Notes: a model not told the origin generated them from the sequence alone. DNA of 64,000 nt from Rhodococcus sp. HNM0569 (GCF_012726205.1 NZ_JAASAE010000003.1:248001-312000); one strand, 5' to 3'; positions 32,208 to 41,118 are shown, counted from the first letter of the stretch. Numbers and translations: made by a program.

Positions 32208-32897
32208 TCAGCGGGTCGTGTAGCGGATCAGTGGGCGCCCCGGTTTGCCGTATTCGGGGTGCTTCTCGACGACGCCGTCGCGGGTGAGCTGTTCGAGATA
32301 GCGTCGCGCGGACACCCGGGAAAGACCCACGCGCGCCGCGACTTCGGCCGCGGTGAGCGGTTCGGTGGCGTCGCGCATGCACGCGACGACACTGTCGAGG
32401 GTCTGCGGCGACACGCCTTTCGGCGTCGCGGCCCGCTCGTCGGTCGTGCGCAGTGCGGCCATCGCACGGTCGATGTCCTGCTGGGCCAGCGCGGAGGGCC
32501 CCGGCGTGAGCGCGTCGCGGTACTCGCGGTAGCGCTCGAGTTTGTCGCGGAAGGCCGCGAACGTGAACGGCTTCAACAGGTACAGCGCGACGCCGCGGGC
32601 GACGGCGGTGCGCACCGCGTCGAGTTCGCGCGCCGACGTGATCGCGATGACGTCCGGGCTCGGCCGCACCCGGCTCATCGCGGCAGCGACGTCGAGACCG
32701 TTCGCGTCCGGCAAGCCGAGGTCGAGGAGTACGAGGTCGACGGGCTCGGCGGTGCGGGCGGCGGCGGTGACGACGCGCAGCGCGCTCGTGCCGTCGTGCA
32801 CCACAGAGTGCACCTCGAAGCCCGGCACCCGCGCGACGTACGCGCGATGCGCCTCGGCGATGCGCGTCTCGTCCTCGACGATCAGCACCCGGATCAC
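32208..32897 (-). CDS. Response regulator of the DcuR/CitB family
   Basis: This 229-residue protein has a receiver domain with phospho-acceptor Asp in VLLDLGLPD and the conserved Lys in LLKPFTF. The C-terminal winged helix is of the CitB/DcuR/DctR type (TAAEVAARVGLSRVSARRYLEQLTRDGVVEK). GTG at 32897 overlaps the kinase stop by 4 bp. With the sensor kinase and dctA transcribed divergently next to it, it should activate C4-dicarboxylate uptake. Confidence 0.88.
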   Translation of the reverse strand: MIRVLIVEDETRIAEAHRAYVARVPGFEVHSVVHDGTSALRVVTAAARTAEPVDLVLLDLGLPDANGLDVAAAMSRVRPSPDVIAITSARELDAVRTAVARGVALYLLKPFTFAAFRDKLERYREYRDALTPGPSALAQQDIDRAMAALRTTDERAATPKGVSPQTLDSVVACMRDATEPLTAAEVAARVGLSRVSARRYLEQLTRDGVVEKHPEYGKPGRPLIRYTTR

Positions 32898-34465
32898 GCC
32901 TGCCCCCGATCGTCCGGAATCTCCACGACGACACGTGATTCGGGCTCGCGGACACTCCGAATCGTGCCGCCGTGCCTGCGTACGACCTGCGTGACGAGCG
33001 CCAGACCGAGTCCGTGGCCGGTGGGCTTGGTCGAGTAGCCGCGCTCGGTGGCGCGGGCGAACTCGTCGGCGCTCATGCCCGCCCCGCTGTCGGTGACCGA
33101 CACCGTGAGCGCGCCCGCGTCGCGGTGCACACCCACCTCGACCCACCCGTCGCCCGGTTGATCGGCTGCCGCGTCGACGGCATTGTCGACGAGATTGCCG
33201 ACGACGGTGACGAGTTCGTGCGGGGTCAGCGGAGCCGACGAGTCGAGCGCGGTGCCGTCGGTGACGGTGAGCTCGACGCCGTGGGTCGCCGCCGCGCCGA
33301 CCTTCCCGAGCAGCAATGCCGCGAGCGCCGGCTCGTGCACCGACGACGTGAGCCGGTCGATCAGCCCCTGCGACAGGCGCAGATCGTCCGTCGCGAACTG
33401 CACGGCGTCGTCGTAGCGGCCGAGTTCGATCATCGTGATGAGGGTGTGCATCCGGTTCGCCGATTCGTGTGCCTGCGACTCGAGCGCCTGCGCGAAACCG
33501 CGCACCGAGTCGAGTTCGCCCAGCACCGTCTGCAATTCGGTGCGGTCGCGCAGGGTGAGCACGGTGCCGATGTCCCGCCCGTCGAAGTGCAGCGGTTGCC
33601 TGCGGACGACGAGGACGCGGTCGCCGACGAGGTGCACCTCGCCGCGGTCGTCGGGTGCGGTGTGCGGGCCCCTGGTGAGCGAATCGGGCACGTCGTCGGC
33701 GGTGACCGGCCCGGACCCGATGCCGAGCAGCCGCCGAGCTTCGTCGTTGACGACGCCGACGGCGCCGTTCTCGTCGAGGACGACGAGTCCTTCGCCCATC
33801 GAGTGCAGCACCGCGTCGTGGTGCTCGTAGAGCCTGCGCAGCTCGTCCGGCCCGAGGCCGAGCGTCTGACGACGTAGTCGCCTGCTGAGCGCGAGCGAGC
33901 CGGCGGCCGCGACGACGAGCCCGGCAGCCGCGATCGCCACGATCGTGGCGACCGTGGGCGTGACCTGCGAGCCGATGCGGGCCGTCGTGAGGCCGACCGA
34001 GACGAGCCCGACGAGTTCGTCGCCCGCGTACACCGGGGACACCGCACGCACCGACGGGCCGAGCGATCCCTCGTACGTCTCGGTGAAGGTGTCACCGCGC
34101 AGCGCGGGTTCGATCGTGCCGGTGAACCGGCCGCCGATGCGCGACGGATCGGTGTGCGTGTAGCGCACCCGGTCGGGGGTCATGACGACGATGAAGTCGA
34201 CTCCCGTCGCGACACGGATGCGTTCGGTCTCGGGTTGCAGCACCGCACTCGGGTCCGGGTCGCGCAGCGCCGCCACCGTGCCGTCCGACAGCGCGAGCGA
34301 CTGTGCGACGTCGCTGACCGTGTGCCGTGCCTCGTCCTCGGTGCGGTGCTGTTCGTGCACGACGGCGACCGTGGTGCCCGCGACGACGACGGCCGTCAGC
34401 AGCAGCAGCTGCCACAGGAAGAGTCGCGTGGCCACGCTGGCCGGCCTACGCACGGTGGGTGACAC
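32894..34465 (-). CDS. Sensor histidine kinase, DcuS/CitA family
   Basis: This 523-residue kinase has an N-terminal membrane helix (LFLWQLLLLTAVVVAGTTVAVV), an extracytoplasmic PAS-like sensor with VDFIVVMTPDRVRYTHTDP and YEGSLGPSVRAVSPV, a second helix, a cytoplasmic PAS and a kinase core. The phospho-acceptor is in SQAHESANRMH, the N-box in NLVDNAVDAA, with DSGAGMS and GHGLGLALV. This is the layout of C4-dicarboxylate/citrate sensors. GTG at 34465 is chosen because AGGAGAG lies 2 nt before it, and the longer frame has no such signal. Confidence 0.88.
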   Translation of the reverse strand: MSPTVRRPASVATRLFLWQLLLLTAVVVAGTTVAVVHEQHRTEDEARHTVSDVAQSLALSDGTVAALRDPDPSAVLQPETERIRVATGVDFIVVMTPDRVRYTHTDPSRIGGRFTGTIEPALRGDTFTETYEGSLGPSVRAVSPVYAGDELVGLVSVGLTTARIGSQVTPTVATIVAIAAAGLVVAAAGSLALSRRLRRQTLGLGPDELRRLYEHHDAVLHSMGEGLVVLDENGAVGVVNDEARRLLGIGSGPVTADDVPDSLTRGPHTAPDDRGEVHLVGDRVLVVRRQPLHFDGRDIGTVLTLRDRTELQTVLGELDSVRGFAQALESQAHESANRMHTLITMIELGRYDDAVQFATDDLRLSQGLIDRLTSSVHEPALAALLLGKVGAAATHGVELTVTDGTALDSSAPLTPHELVTVVGNLVDNAVDAAADQPGDGWVEVGVHRDAGALTVSVTDSGAGMSADEFARATERGYSTKPTGHGLGLALVTQVVRRHGGTIRSVREPESRVVVEIPDDRGQA

Positions 34466-34601
34466 AACTCTCCTGAACGAAAAGACCACAAGCTTCCGCC
34501 GAACGGCGGACACCTGACACATTCTCCACGGTCCTGATTCCGGTCACCAGGTGTGGTCGGCGTCACGGAAAACGACACAGCGAAGACCTGGAGGCCGCCC
34601 C

Positions 34602-36035
34602 ATGAGCCCTGCCGAGGGGACAGCTTCCGCGCAGTCGCCTGCGCGGAAGAGCGCAAAGCGTGACCGAACCCACTGGCTCTACATCGGGGTGATCGTCGCC
34701 GTCGTCGCGGGCGTCCTCGTCGGCTGGCTCGCGCCGGGCGTCGGCGAATCGGTGGGAGTGCTGGGCACCATGTTCGTCGACCTGATCAAGATGATGATCT
34801 CGCCGGTCATCTTCTGCACGATCGTGCTCGGCATCGGCTCGGTGAAGGCGGCCGCGAAGGTCGGCAAGGTCGGCGGCCTCGCACTCACCTACTTCATCGG
34901 CATGTCGACCGTCGCGCTCGGCATCGGTCTCGTCGTCGGCAATCTCCTGAACCCGGGCAGTGGCCTGCACGTCGATGCTGCGAACGCGGGCTCCGGTGCG
35001 AGCTACGCCGAGAAGGCCCACGAGTCGGGCGGGTTCGTCGACTTCGTGTCGTCGATCATCCCGACCTCGCTGCTGTCCTCGCTCACCGAGGGCAGCGTGC
35101 TCCAGACGCTGTTCGTCGCTCTGCTCGTCGGCTTCGCCGTGCAGGCGCTCGGCAAGCAGGGCGAGCCGATCCTGCGCGGTATCGGGCACATCCAGAAGCT
35201 CGTGTTCAAGATCCTGTCGATGGTGCTGTGGCTCGCGCCGATCGGCGCCTTCGGTGCGATCGCGAATGTGGTCGGGCAAACGGGTCTCGACGCCGTCGTG
35301 CAACTCGCGGCCCTGATGCTCGGCTTCTACCTCACGTGCCTGATCTTCGTGTTCGGCGTGCTCGGTGCGATCCTGCGGATCGGCGCGGGCGTGTCGATCT
35401 TCAAGCTCGTGAAGTACCTCGCCCGCGAGTACCTGCTGATCTTCGCGACGTCGTCGTCCGAGTCGGCCCTGCCGCGGCTGATCGCCAAGATGGAGCACGT
35501 CGGCGTCGAGCGCACGACCGTCGGCGTGGTCGTGCCGACCGGGTACTCGTTCAACCTCGACGGCACCGCGATCTACCTGACGATGGCGTCGATCTTCATC
35601 GCCGACGCGATGGGACAGCCGCTGTCTCTTCCCGAGCAGATCTCGCTGCTGGTCTTCATGATCGTCGCGTCGAAGGGCGCCGCGGGCGTGAGCGGTGCGG
35701 GCCTCGCGACCCTGGCGGGCGGACTGCAGAGCCACCGGCCCGAGCTGCTCGACGGAGTCGGCATGATCGTCGGCATCGACCGCTTCATGTCGGAAGCGCG
35801 TGCCGTCACGAACTTCTCGGGCAATGCCGTCGCCGCGATTCTCGTCGGCTCGTGGACCGACAGCTTCGACGGCGACCGCGCCAAGCAGGTGCTCTCCGGC
35901 GAACTGCCGTTCGACGAGACGACGATGCTCGACGAGGACGAACCGGAAGCTGCCGAAGCGAAGGCCGCCGAGTCCGGCGCGACCGTGGAGGACACCGAGC
36001 GCGCGGCCGTCGACGCGCCCGCCCGGCATTCGTAA
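34602..36035 (+). CDS. dctA: C4-dicarboxylate:H+ symporter
   Basis: This 477-residue protein of the glutamate/aspartate-dicarboxylate symporter family has LIKMMISPVIFCTIVLGIGSV, the re-entrant loop serine region TSSSESALPRLI, PTGYSFNLDGTAIY and GKGA-like SKGAAGVSGAGLATLA. It imports fumarate, malate and succinate. ATG at 34602 has TGGAGG 7 nt upstream. It diverges from the DcuS-type kinase gene, giving the familiar sensor-regulator-transporter unit. Fumarate is also the end product of the island pathway, but no shared regulation is visible. Confidence 0.92.
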   Translation: MSPAEGTASAQSPARKSAKRDRTHWLYIGVIVAVVAGVLVGWLAPGVGESVGVLGTMFVDLIKMMISPVIFCTIVLGIGSVKAAAKVGKVGGLALTYFIGMSTVALGIGLVVGNLLNPGSGLHVDAANAGSGASYAEKAHESGGFVDFVSSIIPTSLLSSLTEGSVLQTLFVALLVGFAVQALGKQGEPILRGIGHIQKLVFKILSMVLWLAPIGAFGAIANVVGQTGLDAVVQLAALMLGFYLTCLIFVFGVLGAILRIGAGVSIFKLVKYLAREYLLIFATSSSESALPRLIAKMEHVGVERTTVGVVVPTGYSFNLDGTAIYLTMASIFIADAMGQPLSLPEQISLLVFMIVASKGAAGVSGAGLATLAGGLQSHRPELLDGVGMIVGIDRFMSEARAVTNFSGNAVAAILVGSWTDSFDGDRAKQVLSGELPFDETTMLDEDEPEAAEAKAAESGATVEDTERAAVDAPARHS

Positions 36036-36057
36036 CCGCTGCCGCTCCCGGGCTGTC

Positions 36058-36089
36058 ACTGCCGCGGACGCAATCGCGTCCGCGGCAGT
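36058..36089 (+). terminator. Strong GC hairpin after dctA
   Basis: A perfect 14-bp stem with the loop AATC runs from 36058 to 36089 (ACTGCCGCGG... paired with ...CCGCGGCAGT), 23 bp after the dctA stop. No U-tract follows. Given its strength and position it is the likely dctA terminator. Confidence 0.75.
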
Positions 36090-36125
36090 ACGGCTGGGGG
36101 AGCGGCGGCGCGCTACGTTGGTGCC

Positions 36126-36620
36126 ATGACGACAGCTCTGCAGAACATCGGAATCAGCACCCTCGGCGGCAACCCGACGTCGCTCGGCGAGTACGACGGC
36201 CGCGCGGTGCTCGCGGTCAACGTCGCGTCGAAGTGCGGCCTCACGCCGCAGTACGCGGCCCTCGAGAAGCTCGCCACCGAGTACGCCGACCGCGGCCTGA
36301 CCGTCGTGGGCTTCCCGTGCAACCAGTTCATGGGCCAGGAGCCCGGCACACCCGAAGAGATCCAGACGTTCTGCTCGACGACCTACGGCGTCACCTTCCC
36401 GCTCACGGAGAAGATCGACGTCAACGGCGAGAACCGGCACGCGATCTACACCGAGCTCACCAAGACCGCCGACGACTCGGGCGAGGCAGGCGACGTCCAG
36501 TGGAACTTCGAGAAGTTCCTCGTCGCGCCCGACGGCACGGTGGTGCGCCGCTTCCGTCCGAAGACCGAGCCGGACGCCCCCGAGGTGATCGCCGCGATCG
36601 AAGAGGCACTGCCTCGCTGA
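36126..36620 (+). CDS. Glutathione peroxidase-family thiol peroxidase
   Basis: This 164-residue protein has the glutathione-peroxidase signatures NVASKCGLTPQY (peroxidatic Cys in place of selenocysteine), GFPCNQFMGQEPG (resolving-Cys region) and VQWNFEKFLV. In actinobacteria, which lack glutathione, such enzymes normally use thioredoxin to reduce peroxides. ATG at 36126. It stands alone after the dctA terminator. Confidence 0.92.
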   Translation: MTTALQNIGISTLGGNPTSLGEYDGRAVLAVNVASKCGLTPQYAALEKLATEYADRGLTVVGFPCNQFMGQEPGTPEEIQTFCSTTYGVTFPLTEKIDVNGENRHAIYTELTKTADDSGEAGDVQWNFEKFLVAPDGTVVRRFRPKTEPDAPEVIAAIEEALPR

Positions 36621-36670
36621 TAGTCAGCGCAGCTGATCAACCTTCCAGCTTTTCTCGCATGAGGAGCCGT

Positions 36671-36704
36671 TTGAAGCCAGCCTGATAGCCAGTTAGACTG
36701 GCTA
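36671..36704 (+). promoter_or_regulatory. Leaderless promoter with embedded MarR palindrome
   Basis: A -35 box TTGAAG (36671-36676) and a -10 box TAGACT (36694-36699) are spaced by 17 bp. The palindrome TAGCCAGT-TAG-ACTGGCTA (36686-36704) covers the -10 box and ends 2 bp before the marR ATG at 36707. Transcription from this promoter would begin at about the ATG, so the mRNA is probably leaderless and repression would be by promoter occlusion. Confidence 0.7.
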
Positions 36705-36706
36705 AT

Positions 36707-37195
36707 ATGACGGACTCGGTGGACAGCAACGCTCCTTCCTTCCGAGACCCTTCGTTCCGAGACGTCGTCGCCTTCCGCGACGACGTCTCGGCGTTCTTCC
36801 GGCGTCTGCGCAGCGAGCGCGGCGACCACAAGCTCACGCCGTCGCAGCTGCAGGCGCTGGGGCATCTCGAACGTGAGGGTTCGATGTCGGCGCGCGAGCT
36901 CGCGGGGTTCGAGCAGGTCACGCCCCAGTCGATCGCGCGCACGTTGGCGATCCTCGAAGAAGGTGACATGGTGGCCCGCGTTCCGGACCCGTCCGACGCC
37001 CGTGCGAGCCTCGTGTCGATCACCGAGTACGGGCACGAGATGCTCGAGGCCGACCGCGCACTGCGGTCCGCATGGCTCGCCGAACTGCTCGAGACCGAGT
37101 GCACGCCGCACGAGCGGGACATCCTCTTCCTCGCCGGCCGCATCATGCGTGACCTCGGCAGGCCGGAACGTGGCGCGGGGGAGCCGCACCGGTGA
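36707..37195 (+). CDS. MarR-family transcriptional regulator
   Basis: This 162-residue winged-helix protein has LTPSQLQALGHLEREGSMSARELAGFEQVTPQSIARTLAILEEGDMVARVPDPSDARASLVSIT. It is the first gene of a two-gene unit with an MFS transporter, whose GTG overlaps its stop (GTGA). A perfect palindrome over its own -10 box indicates autorepression. It probably senses a compound that the transporter exports. Confidence 0.88.
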   Translation: MTDSVDSNAPSFRDPSFRDVVAFRDDVSAFFRRLRSERGDHKLTPSQLQALGHLEREGSMSARELAGFEQVTPQSIARTLAILEEGDMVARVPDPSDARASLVSITEYGHEMLEADRALRSAWLAELLETECTPHERDILFLAGRIMRDLGRPERGAGEPHR

Positions 37196-38742
37196 CCCGC
37201 ACTCTCGACGCGGCGCCCACCGTTCCGCGTTCGGTGTCCCTCGGGCTCGGGTCCGGGGCGATGCTGCAGGCGCTCAACTCGTCGATGATCGCCGTCGCGG
37301 TCGTCGGGATCGCCGCGCACTACGGATCCGGTGCCGGTATCTCGTGGGTCATCTCGGCGCTCTACATCGCGACTGCCGTCACGGCTCCCACGGCGGGCAA
37401 GCTCGGTGTGCTGCTCGGGCCGCGCCGCGTCTACCTGTCGGGTCTCGCGCTGATCGCCGCGGGTTCGATCCTCGGTGCGCTCGCACCGTCGCTCACCTGG
37501 CTGATCGTTGCGCGCGTGATCCTGGGTATCGGCACGGCGAGCCAGTATCCGACCGCGATGACCATCGTGCGGGCGATCGCGGAGCGTCGTGGTGCCCAAA
37601 CGCATTCCGCCATCGCGATACTCACGGTGTGCTCCCAGTCGATGGTCGCCCTCGGGCCGACCGTCGGAGGTGTGCTCGTCGGCGTGTTCGGCTGGCAGTC
37701 GATCATGTGGGTCAACATCCCGATGGTCGTGCTCACCGCGGTGTGGGTGCTGCGCACCGTGCCGCGCGACCGGCCGCGCGACGAGACGGCCGTACGCGCT
37801 CGTGCCGGATTCGTGCACTCGATGGATCCGGTCGGCATGGCGTTGTTCGTCGGGGTGGTCACGAGTGTGATGTTCCTGCTGCTCTCGCTCACCGGCGCGC
37901 CGCTCTGGTGGCTCGTGCCGGTGGTCGTCGCGACTGCGGTGGTGTTCGTCGCGTGGGAGATGCACGCCGACGAGCCGTTCATCGACGTCCGTACGATCGC
38001 CGGGAATCCTGCCCTCGGGCTCACGCTGGCGCGCACCCTCGTCACCTACACGGCCTTCTACTGCATCTTCTTCGGCCTGCCGCAGTGGCTACAGGTGTCC
38101 CGCGGATTCTCGGCGGGCACCGCGGGCCTGTTGATGCTGCCGGTCGCAGGCATCGGGATCGTGTCGACGATTCTCGCGTCGCGGTTGTTCGCGGTCTCGG
38201 GCGCCCGGCCGACGCTCGCGGTGGGCACCGCGGGCCTGCTGCTCGGCGGCGTCCTGCTCGCGGTCGTCGAGCGTGATTCGACGCCGGTGCTCGTCCTGCT
38301 GCTCGTCGCGTGCGTGCTCGGTGTGCCCAACGGGTTCAACAACATGGGCAACCAGAATCTGATCAACGCCGTCACGAGTGTGCGCGAGGTCGGCACCGCG
38401 CTGGGGCTCTACCGCATGATCCAGTACATCGGTGCCAACCTCGCCGCCGTCGTCATCGAACTCGCCACGCACCACACGGGGTTCACCGACGGCGGCCTGC
38501 ACCGGATCGGCGTCTTCATCGCCGTCGTCGGTGCCGTGCTGCTCGTGGGCGTGGCGTTGTCGAAAACCCTGCGTGGTCAGCCGGCCAGAGCCGGTCAGCC
38601 GACGGCAGGCACTGCGGTCGCGGGGTCGTCGTCGGTCGCGGCCGACAATGCAGGCACGGTCGCGTCGAGCGCGAACGGGAAGCTGAGCGGGCTCGCGAAT
38701 CCGAGTGCTGCGGGCACGTCGGTGCCGAACTCGCCGAGGTAG
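37192..38742 (+). CDS. MFS drug exporter (DHA2-like)
   Basis: This 516-residue protein has many membrane segments. Landmarks are LNSSMIAVAVVGIAAHY in the first helix, ARVILGIGTASQYPTAMTIVRAI (motif C-like) and GNQNLINAVTSVREVGTALGLYRMIQY late. The membrane part ends near residue 465. The remaining C-terminal tail (RAGQPTAGTAVAGSSSV onward) is low-complexity, and its last 148 bp overlap the 3' end of the convergent siderophore-binding gene. The tail may be read-through from loss of an earlier stop. GTG at 37192 is coupled to marR. Confidence 0.85.
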   Translation: MTRTLDAAPTVPRSVSLGLGSGAMLQALNSSMIAVAVVGIAAHYGSGAGISWVISALYIATAVTAPTAGKLGVLLGPRRVYLSGLALIAAGSILGALAPSLTWLIVARVILGIGTASQYPTAMTIVRAIAERRGAQTHSAIAILTVCSQSMVALGPTVGGVLVGVFGWQSIMWVNIPMVVLTAVWVLRTVPRDRPRDETAVRARAGFVHSMDPVGMALFVGVVTSVMFLLLSLTGAPLWWLVPVVVATAVVFVAWEMHADEPFIDVRTIAGNPALGLTLARTLVTYTAFYCIFFGLPQWLQVSRGFSAGTAGLLMLPVAGIGIVSTILASRLFAVSGARPTLAVGTAGLLLGGVLLAVVERDSTPVLVLLLVACVLGVPNGFNNMGNQNLINAVTSVREVGTALGLYRMIQYIGANLAAVVIELATHHTGFTDGGLHRIGVFIAVVGAVLLVGVALSKTLRGQPARAGQPTAGTAVAGSSSVAADNAGTVASSANGKLSGLANPSAAGTSVPNSPR

Positions 38743-39575
38743 ACGGTGCGGTCGTCCTCGACGACATTCAGTGCCGCGAACGCGGGATCGGACGCCAGCT
38801 TCTCCTTCGTGGCACCCAGCACGACGAGCGTGTCCTGGTCGAGGAGGTCGAGCCGCTCGGGGCTCACCTTGCCGGTCTGCGCGGGAGCGGCGAAGCCGAG
38901 GTCGGCGAAGAAGTGGGCGCGCGGGTCCTCGGGTTCGAAGATGTAGAACGTGCCGTCGTCCATGTACATCGCGATCGCGGCGGTGCGGCCCTCGAACTGC
39001 GGGTTGGCCGACCGGGCGTCGGTGAATGCGGATTCGACGCTCGCCTGCACCTGCTGCGCCTCGTCGTGCTTGCCGAGCGCGCGGCCGATCGCGTCGAGTT
39101 GCTGCTGCCAGGTGCCCGAGCCGCCGTCCGGTCCCTGCACGTCGCCGACGGTCGGCGCGAGAGCCGACAGCTGCTCGTACTCGCCCTGTTCGAGCAGCGA
39201 GTACGTGCCGAGCAGCAGGTCGGGATCCTGCGCCGCCACCTTCTCGACGTCGAGCGTCATCTCGCCCACCTCGGGCAGTTCGGTGCCGCCCAGCTGCTCC
39301 TGCGCCCACGGACGCTGCTTGTAGTCGTAGCCACTGAACGCGCGCGTCGCGACGGGCTCCTCGCCGAGCGCCAGAACGAAGTCCTGGTCGTTGAAGCCCA
39401 CGCTGACGACGCGCGACGGCGCCGACTCGACGGTCGTCTCGCCGTACTTGTGCGCGATCGTGACGGGGAAGCCGACGCCGCCGGTCGCCGCGTCGCCGGA
39501 ATCGTCGCTCGAGCCACACGCGGCGAGCGCGAGCACGGAAGCGAGCGCGATCGGCGCGACGAGGGTCTTCTTCAT
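38595..39575 (-). CDS. Iron-siderophore ABC transporter substrate-binding lipoprotein
   Basis: This 326-residue lipoprotein has a signal peptide with lipobox LALAAC followed by SSDDSG and a class III (FepB/FhuD-like) binding fold: VESAPSRVVSVGFNDQDFVLALG, DPDLLLGTYS, a long linking helix and DTLVVLGATKEKLASDPAF. It would capture a ferric siderophore outside the membrane. ATG at 39575. An IdeR/DtxR-type iron box lies 67-85 bp upstream of the start. No permease or ATPase gene is adjacent, so it must work with components encoded elsewhere. Confidence 0.9.
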   Translation of the reverse strand: MKKTLVAPIALASVLALAACGSSDDSGDAATGGVGFPVTIAHKYGETTVESAPSRVVSVGFNDQDFVLALGEEPVATRAFSGYDYKQRPWAQEQLGGTELPEVGEMTLDVEKVAAQDPDLLLGTYSLLEQGEYEQLSALAPTVGDVQGPDGGSGTWQQQLDAIGRALGKHDEAQQVQASVESAFTDARSANPQFEGRTAAIAMYMDDGTFYIFEPEDPRAHFFADLGFAAPAQTGKVSPERLDLLDQDTLVVLGATKEKLASDPAFAALNVVEDDRTVYLGEFGTDVPAALGFASPLSFPFALDATVPALSAATDDDPATAVPAVG

Positions 39576-39641
39576 ACCGGAACCGTCCTTGTCCTGTGCA
39601 TTGTCTGCGCTGTTCCCGGTGAGCCCAACCTCGGGGTACGC

Positions 39642-39660
39642 ACAGGTAAGGCTAACCTGT
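39642..39660. promoter_or_regulatory. DtxR/IdeR-type iron box
   Basis: ACAGGTAAGGCTAACCTGT is a near-perfect dyad. It matches the known IdeR/DtxR consensus TTAGGTTAGGCTAACCTAA at most positions, including the central AGGCTAACCT. It lies upstream of the siderophore-binding lipoprotein gene on the minus strand, consistent with repression in iron-replete cells. Confidence 0.85.
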
Positions 39661-39781
39661 CTGCCGCCGCGTGCGGTATCGCGGGTGACCCGATCGCTAC
39701 CCGGAGGCGTAGGCATCAACGCACTGCCTGTGATCGCCGAATTCGATCGCAGACTTGCTCGGAATTGTTCGCGTCGAACCG

Positions 39782-39810
39782 TTGACTTCGAACATTCGTT
39801 CTATTAATGT
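39782..39810 (+). promoter_or_regulatory. LexA SOS box in a leaderless promoter
   Basis: TCGAAC-ATTC-GTTCTA (39788-39803) matches the actinobacterial LexA consensus TCGAAC-N4-GTTCGA with one mismatch in the arms. It lies between TTGACT (-35, 39782-39787) and TAATGT (-10, 39805-39810), spacer 17 bp. The HNH gene starts at 39817, where the transcript should begin, so the mRNA is probably leaderless. Confidence 0.75.
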
Positions 39811-39816
39811 CGTTTC

Positions 39817-41118
39817 ATGGGGTCGGGGGAATCAGCAGTAGACGCATCTGGCGGTGAGCCGTGGCAGTCGGCTGACGGCGAGTTGCTCGCGGAAGCGGTC
39901 GAGCTGTCGCGGGTGATCGCCGAATTGCAGGCGCGGCGTGTCGCGGTGATGGGCGAGGTCGAGGTTCGCCGCGTGGCGGTCGACGCCGGGTATCGCGACA
40001 GTGCCGCGTGGTTGGCAGCGCACACCCTGTTGGAGATCGGTGAGGCGCGGGGGATCGTCGCTCTGGCAGGGTCGTTGTTGCAGGCGCCGGAGATCGCGGA
40101 AATGGTTGCCTCGGTGGAGGTGTCGGCGAAGCATGCGCAGATCATGTGCGACTTCTTCGAACACCTACCCGGTGGTTTTCCGAACGCTGTCGAGGAACCG
40201 GAGGCTTTCGTCGAAGCGAAGCGGGAGTGCCGCGAGGCGTTCTTCCTCGCCTCCGGCTTCCGCGGGACGGTCGGTGGGATGCAGCGGGTGAAGGCGACCC
40301 TCGAGGCGACGTTCGAAACCGACGAGGCACCACACAGCGAACGTGCCGACCTCAACCGGTTCGACCTCTCGCGCACCCTGCACGGCCGCTACCTGCTGCG
40401 GGGCGACTTGGATGCCGAGTCGGGTGAGTTGCTGCAGGCGGCATTGTCGAAGCTGTCGGCGCCACGCCCGGCCGAGGCCGGCACCCGGGACCCTCGGCCG
40501 CCGTCGCAGCGGCGTGCTGATGCTTTGACGGAGGTGGCACGCCGGTTCCTCGGCGCGGGGCGCACGGGTGACGAGGCCGGCGAACGACCGCACCTGACGG
40601 TGGTGATCCGGGAGCGGGACCTGCGGGAGAACCAGGGGCCTGCCATCGACGGCGCCTCCGGCCTCCGTGTGGACGGGCCACGTGTGCCCTGGACGCCGTG
40701 GGGTGGAACCTTGTCCCTCGCGGCTGCCCGGAAGACCGCGTGTGATTCCGAGGTGACCCCGGTGGTGGTCGACGACGCGGGTGTGCCGCTCGCGATGGGC
40801 CGCACCACCCGCCTGGTCACGCCGTCGCAGCGCCGAGCACTGCGGGTGCGCGATCGTGGCTGCGCCTTCCCGGGGTGCGGGGTGCCGACCGGATGGACCG
40901 AAGCCCACCACATCGTGCCGTGGATCGACGGTGGACCCACCGATCTCGACAACCTCGTGCTGCTGTGCGGGCATCATCATCGATTCCTGCATCACAGCAA
41001 ATGGAGAGTCGAGATCCACGACGACGACAAGATGCCGTGGTTCACTCCACCACCGACACCACTCGGACCGTGCGAACCGCTACCGGCGCAGAGGAATTCG
41101 ATTCCACTACTCGCATAG
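39817..41118 (+). CDS. DUF222/13E12-repeat family protein with C-terminal HNH nuclease domain
   Basis: This 433-residue protein has an N-terminal DUF222 region (LLAEAVELSRVIAELQARRVAVMGEVE onward) and a C-terminal HNH motif: RDRGCAFPGCGVP, TEAHHIVPWIDGGPTDLDNLVLLCGHHHRFLHHSKW, with paired Cys for zinc and the catalytic His. The 13E12 family is abundant in mycobacteria and relatives, and several members belong to the LexA regulon. An SOS box just upstream supports the same here. Its biological role in DNA damage is unknown. Confidence 0.9.
   Translation: MGSGESAVDASGGEPWQSADGELLAEAVELSRVIAELQARRVAVMGEVEVRRVAVDAGYRDSAAWLAAHTLLEIGEARGIVALAGSLLQAPEIAEMVASVEVSAKHAQIMCDFFEHLPGGFPNAVEEPEAFVEAKRECREAFFLASGFRGTVGGMQRVKATLEATFETDEAPHSERADLNRFDLSRTLHGRYLLRGDLDAESGELLQAALSKLSAPRPAEAGTRDPRPPSQRRADALTEVARRFLGAGRTGDEAGERPHLTVVIRERDLRENQGPAIDGASGLRVDGPRVPWTPWGGTLSLAAARKTACDSEVTPVVVDDAGVPLAMGRTTRLVTPSQRRALRVRDRGCAFPGCGVPTGWTEAHHIVPWIDGGPTDLDNLVLLCGHHHRFLHHSKWRVEIHDDDKMPWFTPPPTPLGPCEPLPAQRNSIPLLA

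Noticed and set aside
34602-36035. dctA as part of the island pathway because fumarate is its end product
   Set aside because: It belongs to its own sensor-regulator-transporter unit, is separated by conserved purine genes, and shares no visible operator.
34563-36440. 625-codon minus-strand frame opposite dctA and the peroxidase
   Set aside because: Composition is that of a shadow frame; dctA on the other strand is certain.
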